Below, piece after piece: positions 24,865-38,500 of a stretch of DNA of 64,000 nt. A program made the translations under genes and the position numbers. The DNA is from Oxytricha trifallax (lineage: Eukaryota > Ciliophora > Spirotrichea > Sporadotrichida > Oxytrichidae). A model generated the notes under the pieces. It did not search any database. It saw only the letters and a list, made by a program, of their open reading frames with translations, and was not told where the DNA came from. Within the stretch, counting starts at the first letter, position 1; every line of letters starts with the position of its first letter. The stretch lies in the NCBI GenBank assembly GCA_000711775.1, contig ARYC01000061.1, positions 62,001-126,000 of the forward strand. Reading direction: 5' to 3'.

Positions 24865-27800
24865 TCAAACAATAGGATGATATTAATTTTATAGTGGATT
24901 GTGATTTCTAAGGATTGAATTTTAGTAACTTTAAAACCCTGAGACTGGTTGCTATTGCTAAACTTATTTATTTTGAGCATCTGTTTGTTAATTAATAAAT
25001 TCTTTGTTTTGACTATCAAATCTACTAGCAGCAGCATTAATTTGATATATATCTCTGTTTTGAAGTTAAATTTTATCATTATTGGCATTAAAATACAAAT
25101 TTCTAATATCTTGAGTAGTTGTGAGTTTTTCAGGGGATTTCACTTATTCTAGTTTTGTTTTTAGAATTTAAAGTTTGTCGTTGAAATGATCTTTCTCTTT
25201 TTTGAAGTTTGTGAGAATGTCACTAATAGATTTTTTATTGGAACCTTCCTAGGTACAATAAAAGAGAGATATAATTTTTGAAATTAAATCATAGTTTTAG
25301 AATTTGAGGGTATTAAAGGACTGGGTTCTCTCAATCTGATATTGTTATCTTCGCATCTATCTCTGAAATTTTAGTATCCAATTAGATATTGCTCTATTTA
25401 ATTTTATTGACTGATAACAGGTGTAGTATCTCTTTATTGAAGTTAAGGGACTTAATTCAGATCAAGGACAGGTTCTTGTATTATCAAATTTATCTTAAAG
25501 TTACTATTCTTTGAATTGCTGTTCAAATTGTTATGCTATAGCTTATTGTCATTAGTTTCTTTATCAATTGGATTATGCTATTGTAAAGTGAATACACTCT
25601 AAGTTTTAGTAAAATTATTCTTCTCCTCATTTTATTTGTATTTACCGAGAATGCTTTAAGTATCTTAATATTATGATCTATTTTCAATTAAATTGCTAGT
25701 TGGTTGAGTATATTAAAGTCTGTTTTAAATATTTTACTGTTCTTTTTAATCAGCAAGAAGCAAATCATATGTATTGGCTTACGATAGAATGTTTTTGTGT
25801 TTTGATTTCATGGAATGTAAACGATTAGGAGTCAAAGCGTTTAATCTTTGAAGTTTGTTTTAGGAGGATTGCTTTGAGAGTGAGTTTTAGTTTTATTAGG
25901 TGACTTGATCATTTTTATCAGTTAGCATATGTTAAGTATTTGGATTGAAAGCTTAAGTGTTTTAGTAACTAACTTATGTGTTTTAAGATGACATTATTCT
26001 TGGTTGTGATTGATTTTCTCTTAATTTTGGAATCTAATCTTAATAATCAGTAGTTCTGACTTCATTAGTATGGGTAGGCATGTAATAATCTCTAGGGTTT
26101 GATGGATTTCTAAGAGTAACTCTTAAATTGTCTTCATTTTTAACTGCACTATCAAAACGATTATTGGTTTGTTAAGATCTGATGTTATTAGGGTCGAGGT
26201 TATAGAAGTGTGAGCCAGGTGCTTCTTGATTTCTAATGGGAGTTTTTTATACAGAATTTTATTTCAGAGTATTTTCTGTATAGATAAACTCAGACGGTCT
26301 ATAATCTGTTTTACTACTAAACTCATCTTTCATTGAAAAAACTGTAAAATTAGTGAGAATTAAAGTCTTTATATGACTGTTAAAAAAATTAAGTATAAAT
26401 TTGATATAATTTAAAACTATATCTTTCTTTGTAGCTGTATTAAAAGCTTATACCGTATCATCTCTATTTCCAACAAATTTAGACTGATCCAGTGCTGCCT
26501 TAACAGGACTAATGTCTCTACCTCTATTAAATTAGTTGGCAAATGTTTAAATTCCTGTATTATTAAGGAAACCCATGTCTACTTGCTGTTGGCTTGCTTT
26601 CTCTCTTAATGATTAAATAATTTCCTAAATTTTTGTAAGCAACTCTTCAAAAGTCAAAGAGTCACTTTGCTTGAACTTATCGCCCAGCTCATTTTCTAAT
26701 AAATTTGAGATTTTTTGTTTAATTATCTTGATTTTGGAATCGTTTTATTTCATAATGTTCTCGATTAAATCATCACTTTTAAGTTTTTCCTCGTTGTAAG
26801 CGTTTCTTTCTTGGTGAACTAGGTCTCTGAGCTCTTCGTTTAGTTGAGATACTTTATCTGCTCTTTCTTTATTGCTGTCACATTAAAAACCATAATAATT
26901 TGCAGTAATATATTAATTTTATTAAATACGCCTAGTAGTAAATTTTAGTAATAGTCAATCTATAATTTTTTTATAACTTGTACAAAATAAATCTCAATTT
27001 TAAATTGAGAAAAAACAACATAATGCGATCTTATAAAATTATTATAAATTAAATTTTCTATTTTATAAGCTTAAAAATTATTAATTTATTCATATAATTT
27101 TTTTGAATTACTTATATAAACACATTTAATTTTTAAATCATTATTATTAATTAAAGAGTTTCTATTCAGCTTCAAGTCTTTGTATTTTACTCTAGTATTC
27201 CTCAATGACATTCATAATCTCTTAAATTTAGTCATTTAGTTGTTTTAGATTAGACTCGTAGATATCCTTGTCCCCAATAAGAGTATCATACTGCGATCTA
27301 ATTTCGTTATATTTCATTTCAATTATATTTTTCTCATTTTATGCTCTTTCTAAGTCACTCTTGAATTTATTTACTTCAAGGATTAGAAGCGTCTTTTCCT
27401 TGTCTGTGGTGGAATATTGCTCTTCTAATTTGAAAATTTGAGTAAGAGCTTTATCTAAATTAGCGCAAGTTTCATTGTATTAATTCTCTAGATTTGCATA
27501 CTCCAGTTTTGAAGGCTCGTTTTACCTAAAAATCAAAAGGTTCTGGGTTAAGTTGTGGTCATGAAAAGTCTCCTCTTTTAATTGTGAAGATTTTCTGATG
27601 CCTGATTTCTTATGCAATTTTTTCTCTTTTTATCTTAGTTATTTATCTTGTTCTTTTAATTTGCTATTTAGCTCATTGACTTGCTCTTCTAGTGTAAGTA
27701 TCCCACTCACAGACTGATACTTCTTTTGATTTAAAAATATTTATTTATAAAAATTACAACAATTTTGATGCTTATCACCTGACTTTTTGAGGATCTTTAC

Positions 27801-28575
27801 TAACTATATAGGGGCACCATCGAGTGCTTTATACATGGCGACTTCCTTCTATAAATCAAAAACTTATTGCAAAATGTGATTGCTTAGTCTTCTTAATTCA
27901 TCAAGCACAGCCCTATCGTTTGGGTCCTAACTTTCCTAAGCATGACTAAAAACCGAATCTAACTGTTAAAATGTCTCTTCTAGTTTCTCGTTTTTTTACT
28001 AAAGAGCAAAACTAGATACAAACAAATCGTAGAATTTGAAGGTCGCTTCTTCTAGTAGGTTATAAAGATCCTTAAAGCTTCTGTTTTTCTACTCTAAAAC
28101 TGAATGTAATTAGTTGAAGTTTCCAACACTATGTAAACCGTTAAATCCAAAATTTGAGCCGATTTAATTTTAAGTATTTGCCAAACTTGTTGACTGTGAA
28201 GAATGACCACTCGACACACTTTAATTAAAGAATTCCTTATAAATTTGTTCTAAAGCTGACACATTTATATATTGAGAGAATCTCTAATCTTAAATATGCT
28301 TTAAAGTTCTGGTTTCCATTTAATTTGATTGTAATTAGGTCTGATTTAAATTTGATAAATTCTAACCATAAGAGTATTCGTTGAAGTTGTTTGACTTCAT
28401 ATTAGTAGATAGTTATAATTTATCTTTTAATTATTATTGATCTTAAATTAGTTCGATAATCTTGGAAGATTAAGTTTCAATATATTATAGGACTTTCTTT
28501 AGTTATTCATCAATGTTTGTTTCTACGATTGTGCTATCCAAATTTATAATAATCGTTTTATATATATATTTTCAT
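24865..28575 (-). CDS. Long Gln/Asn-rich coiled-coil protein
   Basis: Open segments run at about 28560-27740, 27720-27150, 26890-26400 and 26340-24865, with AT-rich gaps between them. The first contains DEQLKKVLQYIETQSSKIIE and long helical stretches. The second is a strong coiled coil (TLEEQVNELNSKLKEQDK). The last is Gln/Asn-rich and ends NPLQNQYHPIV-TGA at 24865. The 5' end is uncertain: the ATG at 28575 is out of frame with the first segment and a TGA precedes that frame, so the true start is either in an undetected earlier segment or at MKSNNFNEY further in. Length and composition suggest a structural or cytoskeletal/centrosomal protein. No known domain was recognised. Confidence 0.65.
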
Positions 28576-28783
28576 TTTTACTCTTTTATGGATATAAAGT
28601 AATATAGGGATAGTTTACACAAATAAGATATCATGATACTCATTAAGATATTAATCTATTTAAATTTAGGTTATATTAGAAATAAATTAAGCAGTGATTA
28701 TATTTTAAATACAAAAAGAATAAATCTTAAAAACATTTACAAATTAATATTTTTATAATTTATTGAATTTAATTTTATTTCTC

Positions 28784-28821
28784 AATTATTTCCAAATTTC
28801 TTCAGAAATTTGGAAATAATT
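28784..28821. repeat. Perfect 17-bp hairpin
   Basis: AATTATTTCCAAATTTC (28784-28800) and its exact reverse complement (28805-28821) enclose the four-base loop TTCA. It lies in AT-rich DNA between the coiled-coil gene and the inverted segment of the scrambled gene. The role is unknown. Confidence 0.6.
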
Positions 28822-28849
28822 ATAAATATCCTGTGATCCTAATGTTTAA

Positions 28850-29006
28850 GAATAAATATGTTTTATCATTGAATGAATATGTGGTGGGACAATTTCCTTT
28901 ATAATTTGTTATTATTATCTTGGAGATCCAATTTGAGGTGATAGAGAATTTTTAAGTTCCCTAAAGTCTTGATTGTCTTCTTTCAATTGCAAATTTTCAA
29001 GAGTAA
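28850..29006 (-). CDS. Inverted macronuclear-destined segment of the scrambled coiled-coil gene
   Basis: Read on the minus strand from 29006, this segment encodes (LT)LENLQLKEDNQDFRELKN followed by SLSPQIGSPRQQQQ and IIKEIVPPHIHS. Its first 14 bases, TTACTCTTGAAAAT, are identical to 30436-30449 on the plus strand at the end of the main part of the gene. Both occurrences are in the same reading phase, so joining across this pointer continues KDKNRLTLEN into LQLKEDNQ. The lower end near 28850 is an estimate. No in-frame TGA was seen there, so a further segment probably supplies the stop. Confidence 0.8.
28993..29006 (-). repeat. 14-bp pointer, inverted copy
   Basis: On the minus strand this reads TTACTCTTGAAAAT, matching 30436-30449 on the plus strand exactly. 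Sequence on both sides differs between the two copies, which defines the repeat as a recombination pointer and not part of a longer duplication. Confidence 0.8.
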
Positions 29007-29167
29007 TTTATAACAACTTATCGCCCCATAAATTTGATATTTTCTAGTCTTATATAAATATTCATGAAATTTTATTCGTTAATGATAAATTAAAAAAGTC
29101 AGTTTGCTAGATAAACTAGTTGTTAAATATAAATTTATAAATAAAACTTTTTAATTATCTGTCAAAG

Positions 29168-30449
29168 ATGTCTACTAATAGCTTTAACAGTTCCGGCAAA
29201 TTTTAGGTTTTACAGCCAGTTTCTTCTCAGAAATACTTGAGTTAAACTAACTCAAACCCCTTGACTTAGATTATATCGTAAAACTAAACAAATCAGTCTA
29301 AGCAATTCGATTAAGTAAGTGTTATAATCAATTAGTCTTTGTAATTGAATTGGACATTTTACACGATCTCTTATATAATTTTAAACATTATTTATAGCTA
29401 CTACAACGTAGTCTGGACTTGCAAGATTTAATATAAGTCAAGCAAAAACTTCAAGGTTCCTCCACTATCTCTAATTCTAAACCTTAAATAGACCTACCAA
29501 AAATCACTAGAAAAGCTAGAGTAAGATTAATTATCTTCAATTTGATGTTAATTTTAGACATTTAAGGAAATAGCTGAAGTGTTACTAGGGTAGCTAAATT
29601 ACTTATTAAACTCACCTCAAACAACTGAAAAAGAAGCTTTTAACTTAAAATCTCCTCAAAAACAAATAGAAAGCTAGTTTTTGACAGACCGAACCAACGC
29701 CGATGAAGTAAATGAATAGCAAAAAATGAACTAAAATCATATGAAATTCATAAATAATGGAAGTTAATTTAATAATTTTTATGATAAAAGTGAATCTCAA
29801 AACACAACACAAACCAATATTAATTTCAATATGCAATAGTAGAATAACGGAGAGATTGGGTAAAATGCAGCACCATTTTTAGAGCTATTAAGAGAGAAAG
29901 ATTAAATTATTGAAATATTAAAGCAAGAAAAAGGCTATTATTAGTAGAACTATGAATCTATAGTTTAACTCTCCCCTTAAAAGCATATTTTAATTAATAC
30001 ACTAGTATATACTATTAACTCATGTGTAGATATTTATTCACATATAAAAATTCCTTCTTTATATTGTAAATTTAAAATCATGACCAAGAATAAAAGCAAT
30101 CTCAATCAAAACTTATAGATGAAATTCGTTCCCAAATAGAATCTGAGTGTAAAGATACTATATAAAGATAGTAATAAATCATCGATGAATAAGTGACAAT
30201 GCTTCAATAATACGATGACAAACTAATCCTAGCATAGAAAGATATCGATGGGTTAAGAGAAAAAATGGGTTAACTAATTAAGGAAAACGAGAAATTGCAA
30301 AATTCATAGTCACTTGGTGCAGGGTAATCCTAGGGTTTTGGGGTTTAAAAAAGTTAGCCAAATAATAGTGACTTGTAGAGGTAAGACGCCATGTAGCTTT
30401 AGTTGATTGAACAGCTTGTTAAAGATAAAAATAGGCTTACTCTTGAAAA
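29168..30449 (+). CDS. Scrambled coiled-coil gene, main plus-strand part
   Basis: ATG 29168 opens MSTNSFNSSGKFQVLQPVSS. One GT-AG intron of about 89 bp starts near 29317 (GTAAGTGTTATAATC) and ends at about 29398. A second, GTAAGATTA...TTTTAG, lies at about 29520-29559. Coding continues with TFKEIAEVLLGQLNYLL, FLELLREKDQIIEILKQE (to about 29995), a third insert, then DEIRSQIESECKDTIQ and AQKDIDGLREKMGQLIKENE to VKDKNRLTLEN. The segment ends at the pointer 30436-30449 and the protein continues in the inverted segment at 28850-29006. The product is a Gln-rich coiled-coil protein of unknown role. The TGA at 30493-30495 lies beyond the pointer and is probably not used. Confidence 0.75.
30436..30449 (+). 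repeat. 14-bp pointer at the end of the plus-strand part
   Basis: The sequence is TTACTCTTGAAAAT. Its partner is the inverted copy at 28993-29006. Pointers of this length are usual for scrambled junctions in hypotrich germline genes, and longer than those of the simple IESs in this window (3-7 bp). Confidence 0.8.
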
Positions 30450-30591
30450 TACTTTCTTATATAGTAAAATAAGTTAATTTGTAAACATGAAATGATCTTT
30501 GAAAAAGTTAATTGAAATTAAAATATGAAATAGGTATTTATAAATTGTTACTTACAAAGTTATGAAATAAAAGTGTTATGTAAATGTATTC

Positions 30592-32224
30592 TCATTCTTG
30601 CTTATCATTAAATGAAAGCGAGTCTTTTTTGAATTTACTCTTCTTATTTTTGTTATTTTAATGTTTTTGCAAACTTTTATTTCTTTTTGGTGTTCTAATT
30701 AAATTTGTACTGCTAAAATTTTATTAATGTTCTTGACCTCTATCAGAGGGTTATGGTATAATGAGTTTTATTTGACTTTGATTCAAACTGTCCCCTAAGT
30801 CTAATGAATCCTCTATAGGGTATTGTATCTCAAATTGAGAAGTTAGGTTAAATAATTAAATTTTGAATGATTATTATCAAATAAAACGAAGGCAACATTT
30901 ACTAAGTTATTTATCTAAAAAGTTTGCTTCTTCAATGAGCTCTCTTTTATACCTTTATAAGGAGTAGGATCATTTTGAGGATCATTCCACTTTTTAATTT
31001 CCTCGTCGAACTCAATCGAATCATCATCTCTTTTAACTTGTTGCTAACTTTATCTTGAATCTCTTATTCTGTACTCCTACATGAATTCCCTCTCTAGTTC
31101 TTAAATTGAAAGATTTTCCTCAGTTATTTAATTCTCTTAATTCAACCGATTGATATCAAACTAATTCATTTATTGGGATTAGTGCTAATGAAAAGTGCTA
31201 TTGGAATGATTGTTCTATACTTAGGGGTGTAATCCAAATGAGTCTTAATGATTGGCTGGTCTGTCTATTTATTCTTCATCGACCATAAAAAGGATCTATT
31301 AAAAATTATAATGTTTATAATGTGATTGTATTATAAGAATTTCCATCAATTTATTAACGTATAGAAATATGAAAAATAATGATTCAATCTCTTAATCTAC
31401 GAGATCTTCATTATCTTTGTTTTCTTTTTTCTATTTCCTTGTAGATGGTGAATCTGCAGGGGTGTGATGATGATTGAGTTATTATGCCCTTTAAAGCTAG
31501 AACTTCTTTCGATTTTAAATTCTTTCAGTCGCTCGCACTTTCAAACGTTGCATAGCTTAATAAATCTTCCTTCCAGCTTTTACATGAGCGCTTGTTAAAT
31601 GATTATCTTGCTTAAATAGCACATAATGATATAAAACATGTGATTAATTAGGACTTTTACCACAATAATACACTAATTTATCAATAATTTATTTTAAAAT
31701 CTAATCACATTCTTCTTAATGTTTAATTCTTTTTTCTTTATGTCTTGTACAGCAAGCACGTCTTTCCTCTATACATCATAATTTTCAAATTCCAACTCCA
31801 ATCTAATTTGAATTCTTCTCTCAAACTTCTAATATGAACTGTACATTATGCTGGAGTCGTCTTTTTCTTCTTCCTCAGATTTTATTCTCTTTGTATTGGG
31901 GGATTGAGCGAATGAGGAATTGGCAGAGCTATTTGCATTATTTTACAGTTTGCTTCTCTCTGCACCTTACTTCACTATCAGAATTATATATTATAAGATT
32001 AAGGGATTAAATTTTATATATAAGAGAGATATTGAAGTCAGGAAATACTATATTAATAAAAATTTAATTTTTGTCAAGCTCTGAAGTACATCCCAGAATA
32101 AATAATCCTTAAATTGATTATAGGTGGCAATGTGCATTTCCTCCAAGAAATCGTCTTATTTTTCAATATTGTCTTTAAATGTAGTGTCCCATCCTAATGG
32201 AGAGCCAAGATCAAATAGTAGCAT
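30592..32224 (-). CDS. Gln-rich protein of unknown function
   Basis: The likely start ATG at 32224 gives MLLFDLGSPLGWDTTFKDNI. Segments lie at about 32224-32070 (FLEEMHIATYNQFKDYLFWD), 31980-31690 (KRIKSEEEEKDDSSIMYSSY, then RRIQIRLELEFENYDVQRKD), 31620-31380 (ATERIQNRKKF, QLNHHHTPADSP) and 31280-30592 (REFMQEYRIRDSRQSQQQ, FDEEIKKWNDPQNDPTPYKG). The frame ends NDKQE-TGA at 30592. The protein is highly charged with poly-Gln tracts and has no membrane segment or recognised domain. The last basic stretch (RTPKRNKSLQKHQNNKNKKS) looks like a nuclear-type signal, which is only suggestive. Confidence 0.65.
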
Positions 32225-32589
32225 TGGCAGTTCTTGTATAAAAAATCTAAAAATATTTCAAATTGGCTATTTTATTATATTTCTTATATAATATTATAAA
32301 AATCATTAATTGAGAAAAATTCATAAATCTTTCTATATGACTTCATAAAACGTATAATAATCTATCTCTAATTAAAATATTCACCTATTTTATATTAATT
32401 TTTAGTTTTTTGTTTTTAAAAATGAGAGTAATTTAAATGAATTCATTACTAAAACTAATATTTGTAATTTTATTAATTTATAATACCTAAATCTCTTCAA
32501 TACTTTTGCAGACATGAAATTACATAAAAAATAATTAATATTATTCATAAAATTTAATTTTAAATAAATATTATAAATTCAGTATAAAG
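32225..32589. promoter_or_regulatory. Divergent intergenic region
   Basis: These 365 AT-rich bases lie between the minus-strand Gln-rich gene and the plus-strand calcium channel. Both 5' ends face it, so both promoters should lie here, but no specific element can be pointed out. In a hypotrich the two genes may reside on separate macronuclear chromosomes, in which case this spacer also contains two telomere-addition sites. Confidence 0.3.
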
Positions 32590-35500
32590 ATGGATAAATC
32601 TTTTTTTGAAGATGATTCTGCTTGAGAGTTTAGCATTTCTACTAGAAAACTTGATCATAAAAGTAAGCTAAATACTAATAAAATGAAAAAATAATTACAA
32701 AGCTCTGTCTTTTCTTAATAAAAACCTTAATTATTATAGAATCCGATATCAAATTAATTTATAAATTAAATGAAATAGTTTTTGTTTTAAGAAATATGCT
32801 ATTTTTTATAATTTAAAGATAAAGAAATTTTCATTTTTACAGTAAAATTACAAATTAAATTTACGAATAATTTTAACTAACTTATTTAAAATTATTTGCC
32901 TGAATACTATTTTATTAGAAAATTGATACTTTTTTTAATATCACAAAAGAAATGAATGTTAAAGTATTAATAGACCCTAGAGGTGGATCCAATTCAAATA
33001 ATGTCTCAGCCATCCAATTTAATAACGGATCGACTTAAAAAGGGATATTTTTAATTTTTTCAGTCAAAAAACTTAAAAATTTTTAAAATTTAAATTTCAT
33101 CAATATATATTTTATTAGATATCTCTTTCAAATAAGCTATTTGGCAATATAAAAACTGCAGATGTAGATTAATAAAACTTAGGCCAGACTGCAATTGCAA
33201 ATATCAATATAAATGAGGGTGGGGTTGGTAGTACTTTAAGCTAAAATTAATTATTACAGACTGTCACTGCGACATCTCCTGGGAAAAAACCTAATTTTGC
33301 TATTCCGATTTTATAAAATATTCAGAATAAAGCTAAAGAAATTGCCAAAGTTCAAAAATTTATTTTATTATTCATACGTTAATATTAAAAAGGAAATTTA
33401 ATAGAAATCTCATATAAAAGTTTTTATTATTTTTAAAAGCAAAAATATGCAAAGGTAAGAATATAATAATTATACCTTGTAAATCCAATATTATAGTATG
33501 ATAAAAATTCACTTTATTGCTTTAAGAGAGAATACTAACTAAGGAAGTTTATTATATGGTTGATAACATCAAAGTAAGGATAATAAAATGTTATATATTT
33601 TACACTTATTTTTCCATATTTTTTTAAACTATTTGAATATAATTTTGTCTATAGATATTTTGACTACTTTATCATTGCGTTATTATTAAATTTATTTTAA
33701 TTATCAAAAATATATTATAAAATTTTTTCGAGAATCTCTTTTTATAAATAAAGTGCAATAATCATAGTAAATTCACTTTGCTTGGCAATTCGAGACTATA
33801 AAGACTCCGATAGCAAAACTAAAAGAAATTAGACATTAGATATCATGGACATAATTTTTACAGTATTTTATACCACTGAATGTGCACTTAAGATAATTGC
33901 TATGGGTTTAGTTTTTTCTAAAAATTCCTACCTCAGAGATCCCTGGAACAACTTAGATTTTTAAATTATATATATTTTCATTTTTAGAACGATAATTTCT
34001 CGCTAAATAATAATTTTGCGGTTGTAATTATTGGATTAATTTCAATCTTGCCAAATGTTCCAAGCTTAAAAGCTCTTCGTACTCTCAGGGTTTTGAGACC
34101 TTTAAGAAGTGTAAAAGCTGTGCCAAGCATGAAAAGACTGGTAGGATCTTTGTTACTTTCCCTGCCTTAAATGCTGAATGTGGTTCTATTTTTGCTATTC
34201 ATATTTATGATATTTGGAATCCTAGGTATTTAAACGTTTTAAGGGGATTAATACAACCGCTGTAGACTCACTCCCCACCCCGTATCTTCAACTAGCTGGC
34301 CTATAGACCCAACTCAAAACAGGCTTTGCAGTGGATTATATGATTGCAACGAAGGTACGTATTGTGGTTCTTTAAGCAGCCATTAGATTGATGTAATGTA
34401 TGATAATGTAACGTCTGACCCCTTAATAAACTACAACATCAATAACTTTGATAACATTTTCTATGGCCTGCTCTCTATTTTCTAGTGTATCACTCTTGAG
34501 GGGTGGACAGCTATGATGTATAATTATATGGATGGCAGCGGCTGGCTGGCTTATATATACTTCCCGCTTTTAGTGGTAATAGGATCCTTTTTCTTGCTTA
34601 ATTTGTTTTTGGCAGTTATTATGAAGATATTTACTGAAATGGATGAAAGATAGAAGGAAGAAGAGAGGGATAGAAAAAGGAAAGAGAACTTATTATTAGG
34701 CATTAAGGAATTTAGTGTTCTGGATAAACTTCAATTGCCATAATAGAGTGAAGTTAAAGGTAAAAAGTAGAAAAAGTAAAAAAAGCCAAGAATGAATGAA
34801 ATTTTCTAGAGTTTTAGAAAACTTAACTAAGAGCCTGAACAAACTGAAAATTTAGTAGATTAGCCTCCAGTAAAAACTGAATAAAAACCTTCTGGTATTG
34901 TAATTGAGAAATTTAATGGAAATCTAGAAAGTCGTTCCATTTTAATTAAGTTAAGATACTTCTTCTACAAAGTATGCAATCACTAGGCGTTTTAGATAAC
35001 TATAAATCTTTCAATCATTATCAATACTATCATACTTTCACTGGATAGTTATCCCTAAGATATGGATCTATAAGAAAAACTTGATAAATTAAATGTTTTT
35101 TTCTTTTGCATATTCTTCTCTGAAATGATCATTAAGCTAATGGGTTTAGGACTTAAAAACTACGTTAAAGATAAATTTAACTTATTTGATGGTTTCATTG
35201 TGATCTATATATTTAAACATAAAATAGAAAATTGTAAAATTTTAGGCAATTTTTTTAAATCTCTAATTAAATTTATTCAGCATTAACAAGAGGGTGAATG
35301 CTAAATAAAAAAAATATTTATATTTTGAGTTTAAACTAACATATTATTAATCTTAAGTATCATCGATGTAATAATAAACTATTCAATTGGAACCTCAGGC
35401 AAAGGTGCAGTTTCGGCATTTAGAGCTTTCAGGCTTTTAAGAGTTTTTAAATTGGCAAAATCCTGGGATAAATTTTAAGAATTGCTCAAAACCGTAGCTA

Positions 35501-38500
35501 ATTCTCTTAAGGATATTTCAAGTTTCTCAATTTTACTTTTTTTGTTTATGTTTACATACGTCCTGCTTGGACTTGAAATATTTGCACATTAAGTTAAATT
35601 TGATGAAGCTGGCAATTTAGATATTCATAATGGAACTTCCCCTCGAATAAATTTTGATGATTTCTTTAATGCATTTATTACTATTTTCATTGTACTAACA
35701 GGAGAAAATTGGGATGCAATCATGTACGATTTCACAAGAGCGAAAGGGTCTATAGCGATTTTATTCTTCGTTTCTTTTGTAGTAATTGGTCAGCTAATTT
35801 TGCTAAATTTGTTCTTAGCTATTCTACTTAAAAACTTTGATGAAAGCTCTATCGTTCAAAGAAAAGAGACAACTGTTAATAGTTAACCTAGAATTGCTCT
35901 GTAAGCTTTTAACTTTATCAAAGAGTATGTTATGAATATAAAATGTATCAAATAGAGGCATCTCAAGTATAAAATGAAAAAGGAACTTAAGCAGCTTAAA
36001 AAGCAATAGAAAAATGAATATTATTTTATTCTTTGAATTTTAATGAGAAACTAAACCAAGATATAGAAAAGTAGGTAAATTAGTAGACCCAAGAAAACAA
36101 TAATGATATTAAAATTGAGTATTTCGGTTAAAACAACAAAAATTCCAATAAAAACTTAAGCGAAATCCTTGATTAAGACTAAAGTCGCAGGAAACCTTCT
36201 TTTGATGATATTTAAGATTCTGTAGATATTTCTAGAGACTTTGATCAAAGTGAAAGAGAAAAAATCAATAAAACATTAGGCTTGATAAAGAACAATCCCT
36301 TAGATTTATTTTCCACTCAGAAAAGGCTTATGTAAGAAAACGGCAGCAGTAGTATTTATAAGAGAAGATAATCTATAGCCAATATTATCACAGCGAAAAT
36401 GAAAGATAATAAAAATGAAAATTAGAATGGAATTTGCAAAGGAAATTCTCTTTTTATATTGAAGAAAAATAGCAAGTTCAGGATTTTTATCGCTAAACTC
36501 ACTAAAAGTTCATATTTCGATTATACAGTACTGATTATTATCAGTATTTAAAGTATTTTACTCGCACTTGATAATCCTTTAAATGACCCAGATGGATCAC
36601 TCGTTTTGGTACTTTACTAAAGTATTTTTTTCTTTAACTATTGGTTAAGAACAAATAAAAAGATACACAAAATTTTATTTATAATTAAGCTTATAAGTAA
36701 AAGCACTTTAGTATATTTTTCATAATCATTTACAATAGAACCAATAAATTTTATCTCTCATTTATTATCTTAAAGTAATTTTGTGCTAAATTATTAATTC
36801 TTTTCTCTTACTAATTACTCTATATGAAACAGGTTTATACAGATCTTATTTTTACAACTCTATTTGTAATTGAATCTATACTGAAAATCATTACTTTAGG
36901 CCTAATCATAAATGGCTCATAATCTACATATTTTTATGTTTTTTAAATCTTACCTACGAAATCTCTGGAATATAGCTGATTTCTCCATAGTCATAATATC
37001 AGTGCTCTCTATTTTCTATACTAACTCAAGATTCAACTCTATAAAAGCAATTCGTATGTTAAGAGTATTAAGGCCTCTAAGAATTATTAGTAGAAATTAA
37101 GGCTTAAAAGTTGCAGTGTCTGCTCTCTTGATGGCACTACCAAATATTCTAAATGTCATTATTATTTCACTATTGTTCTATGTGATTTTTGGCATTATAG
37201 GAATAAACTACTTTAAAGGAAGCTTTTTTAGTTGCTACACTGACAATAGCTATACATCCTCTCATAGAAAGATTATACTGTAAAATGTCTATGACAAATT
37301 CGATTGTCTTAATTATGGAGGAATATGGGTAAATCATGATCAAAATTTTGACAATATAATTCAAGCAATTTTGACTTTGTTTTAAGTGTCGACAACTGAA
37401 GGATGGGTAGAAGTAATGCATTATGGGGAAGACTCTATAGGAATTGATATATAACCATAGCTGTACAGCACACCCTACTGGAATGTTTTTTTCATTTTCT
37501 TTATTATAGTGGGAAACTTTTTCGTCTTGAATCTTTTTGTCGGAGTAGTTATATCAACATTTAACAGAGAAAAAGAAGTTCTAGGAAAGAATTTTCTTTT
37601 AACTAATCAATAAAAATAATGGCTTGAATAGAAGAAGCTTTGTATATAGGTACAGCCTAAGATAACTAACAATTTAACTCATGAAAATAAAATAAGAGAG
37701 TTTATTAGAAAAGTTGTCATCCACAAATGCTTTGAAATTACAATTTTGATAATAATTATACTTAACACTATCGTACTTATGATTACATGGTTTGGCTAGG
37801 TTAATGAGTCAATTCAGATACTTGAAAATGTAAACTATCTTTTTGCTGCAATTTTTACTCTAGAAGCCATTCTTAAGCTTATTGGCTTGGGATTAAAGAA
37901 GTATTTTTCAGAAAGATGGAATTGGTTTGATTTTATAGTAGTAATCGGTACTATATTATCAATACTCTTAACTGCGTTTACTGAAGTGACAATTGGAGCA
38001 GCAACAACTTTTATAAGAGCTTTTAGAATTTCAAGAATATTTAGATTGATTAAACGAGCTCGTAGACTAAAAGTAATCTTTGAAACATTTTTAGTAACAA
38101 TTCCAGCATTGACAAACGTTGGCGGTCTTCTAGTACTATTTCTTTACATTTATGCTATTTTGGGAGTTCAACTCTTTGCCACTGTAAAGCTATAGAAGGA
38201 TTTAGATTTTAATGCCAATTTTTAAACTTTTGGAAATGCTTTTCTAACTTTAATCAGATGTTCAACGGGAGAGGCCTGGAATGCAATTATGGTTGATACA
38301 ACCAGGTAAGCGACTGCAATATTTGATTGCGATGATACAGACTTTGAATACCAGAGATATTAGCAAAATGGAGAGCAGGCTTATGGTTGTGGATCAAATG
38401 CTGGTTTTATTTTCTTTACAAGCTACTTTTTAGTAGTTCCACTTATCTTTTTGAACCTGTTTATTCAATGAATTTAATTTAAAGAAATATTATATTAAAA

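Noticed and set aside
30450-30495. Frame of the scrambled gene continuing to TGA at 30493
   Set aside because: The continuation is short and AT-rich, while the 14-bp pointer leads to a convincing coiled-coil segment in the same phase.
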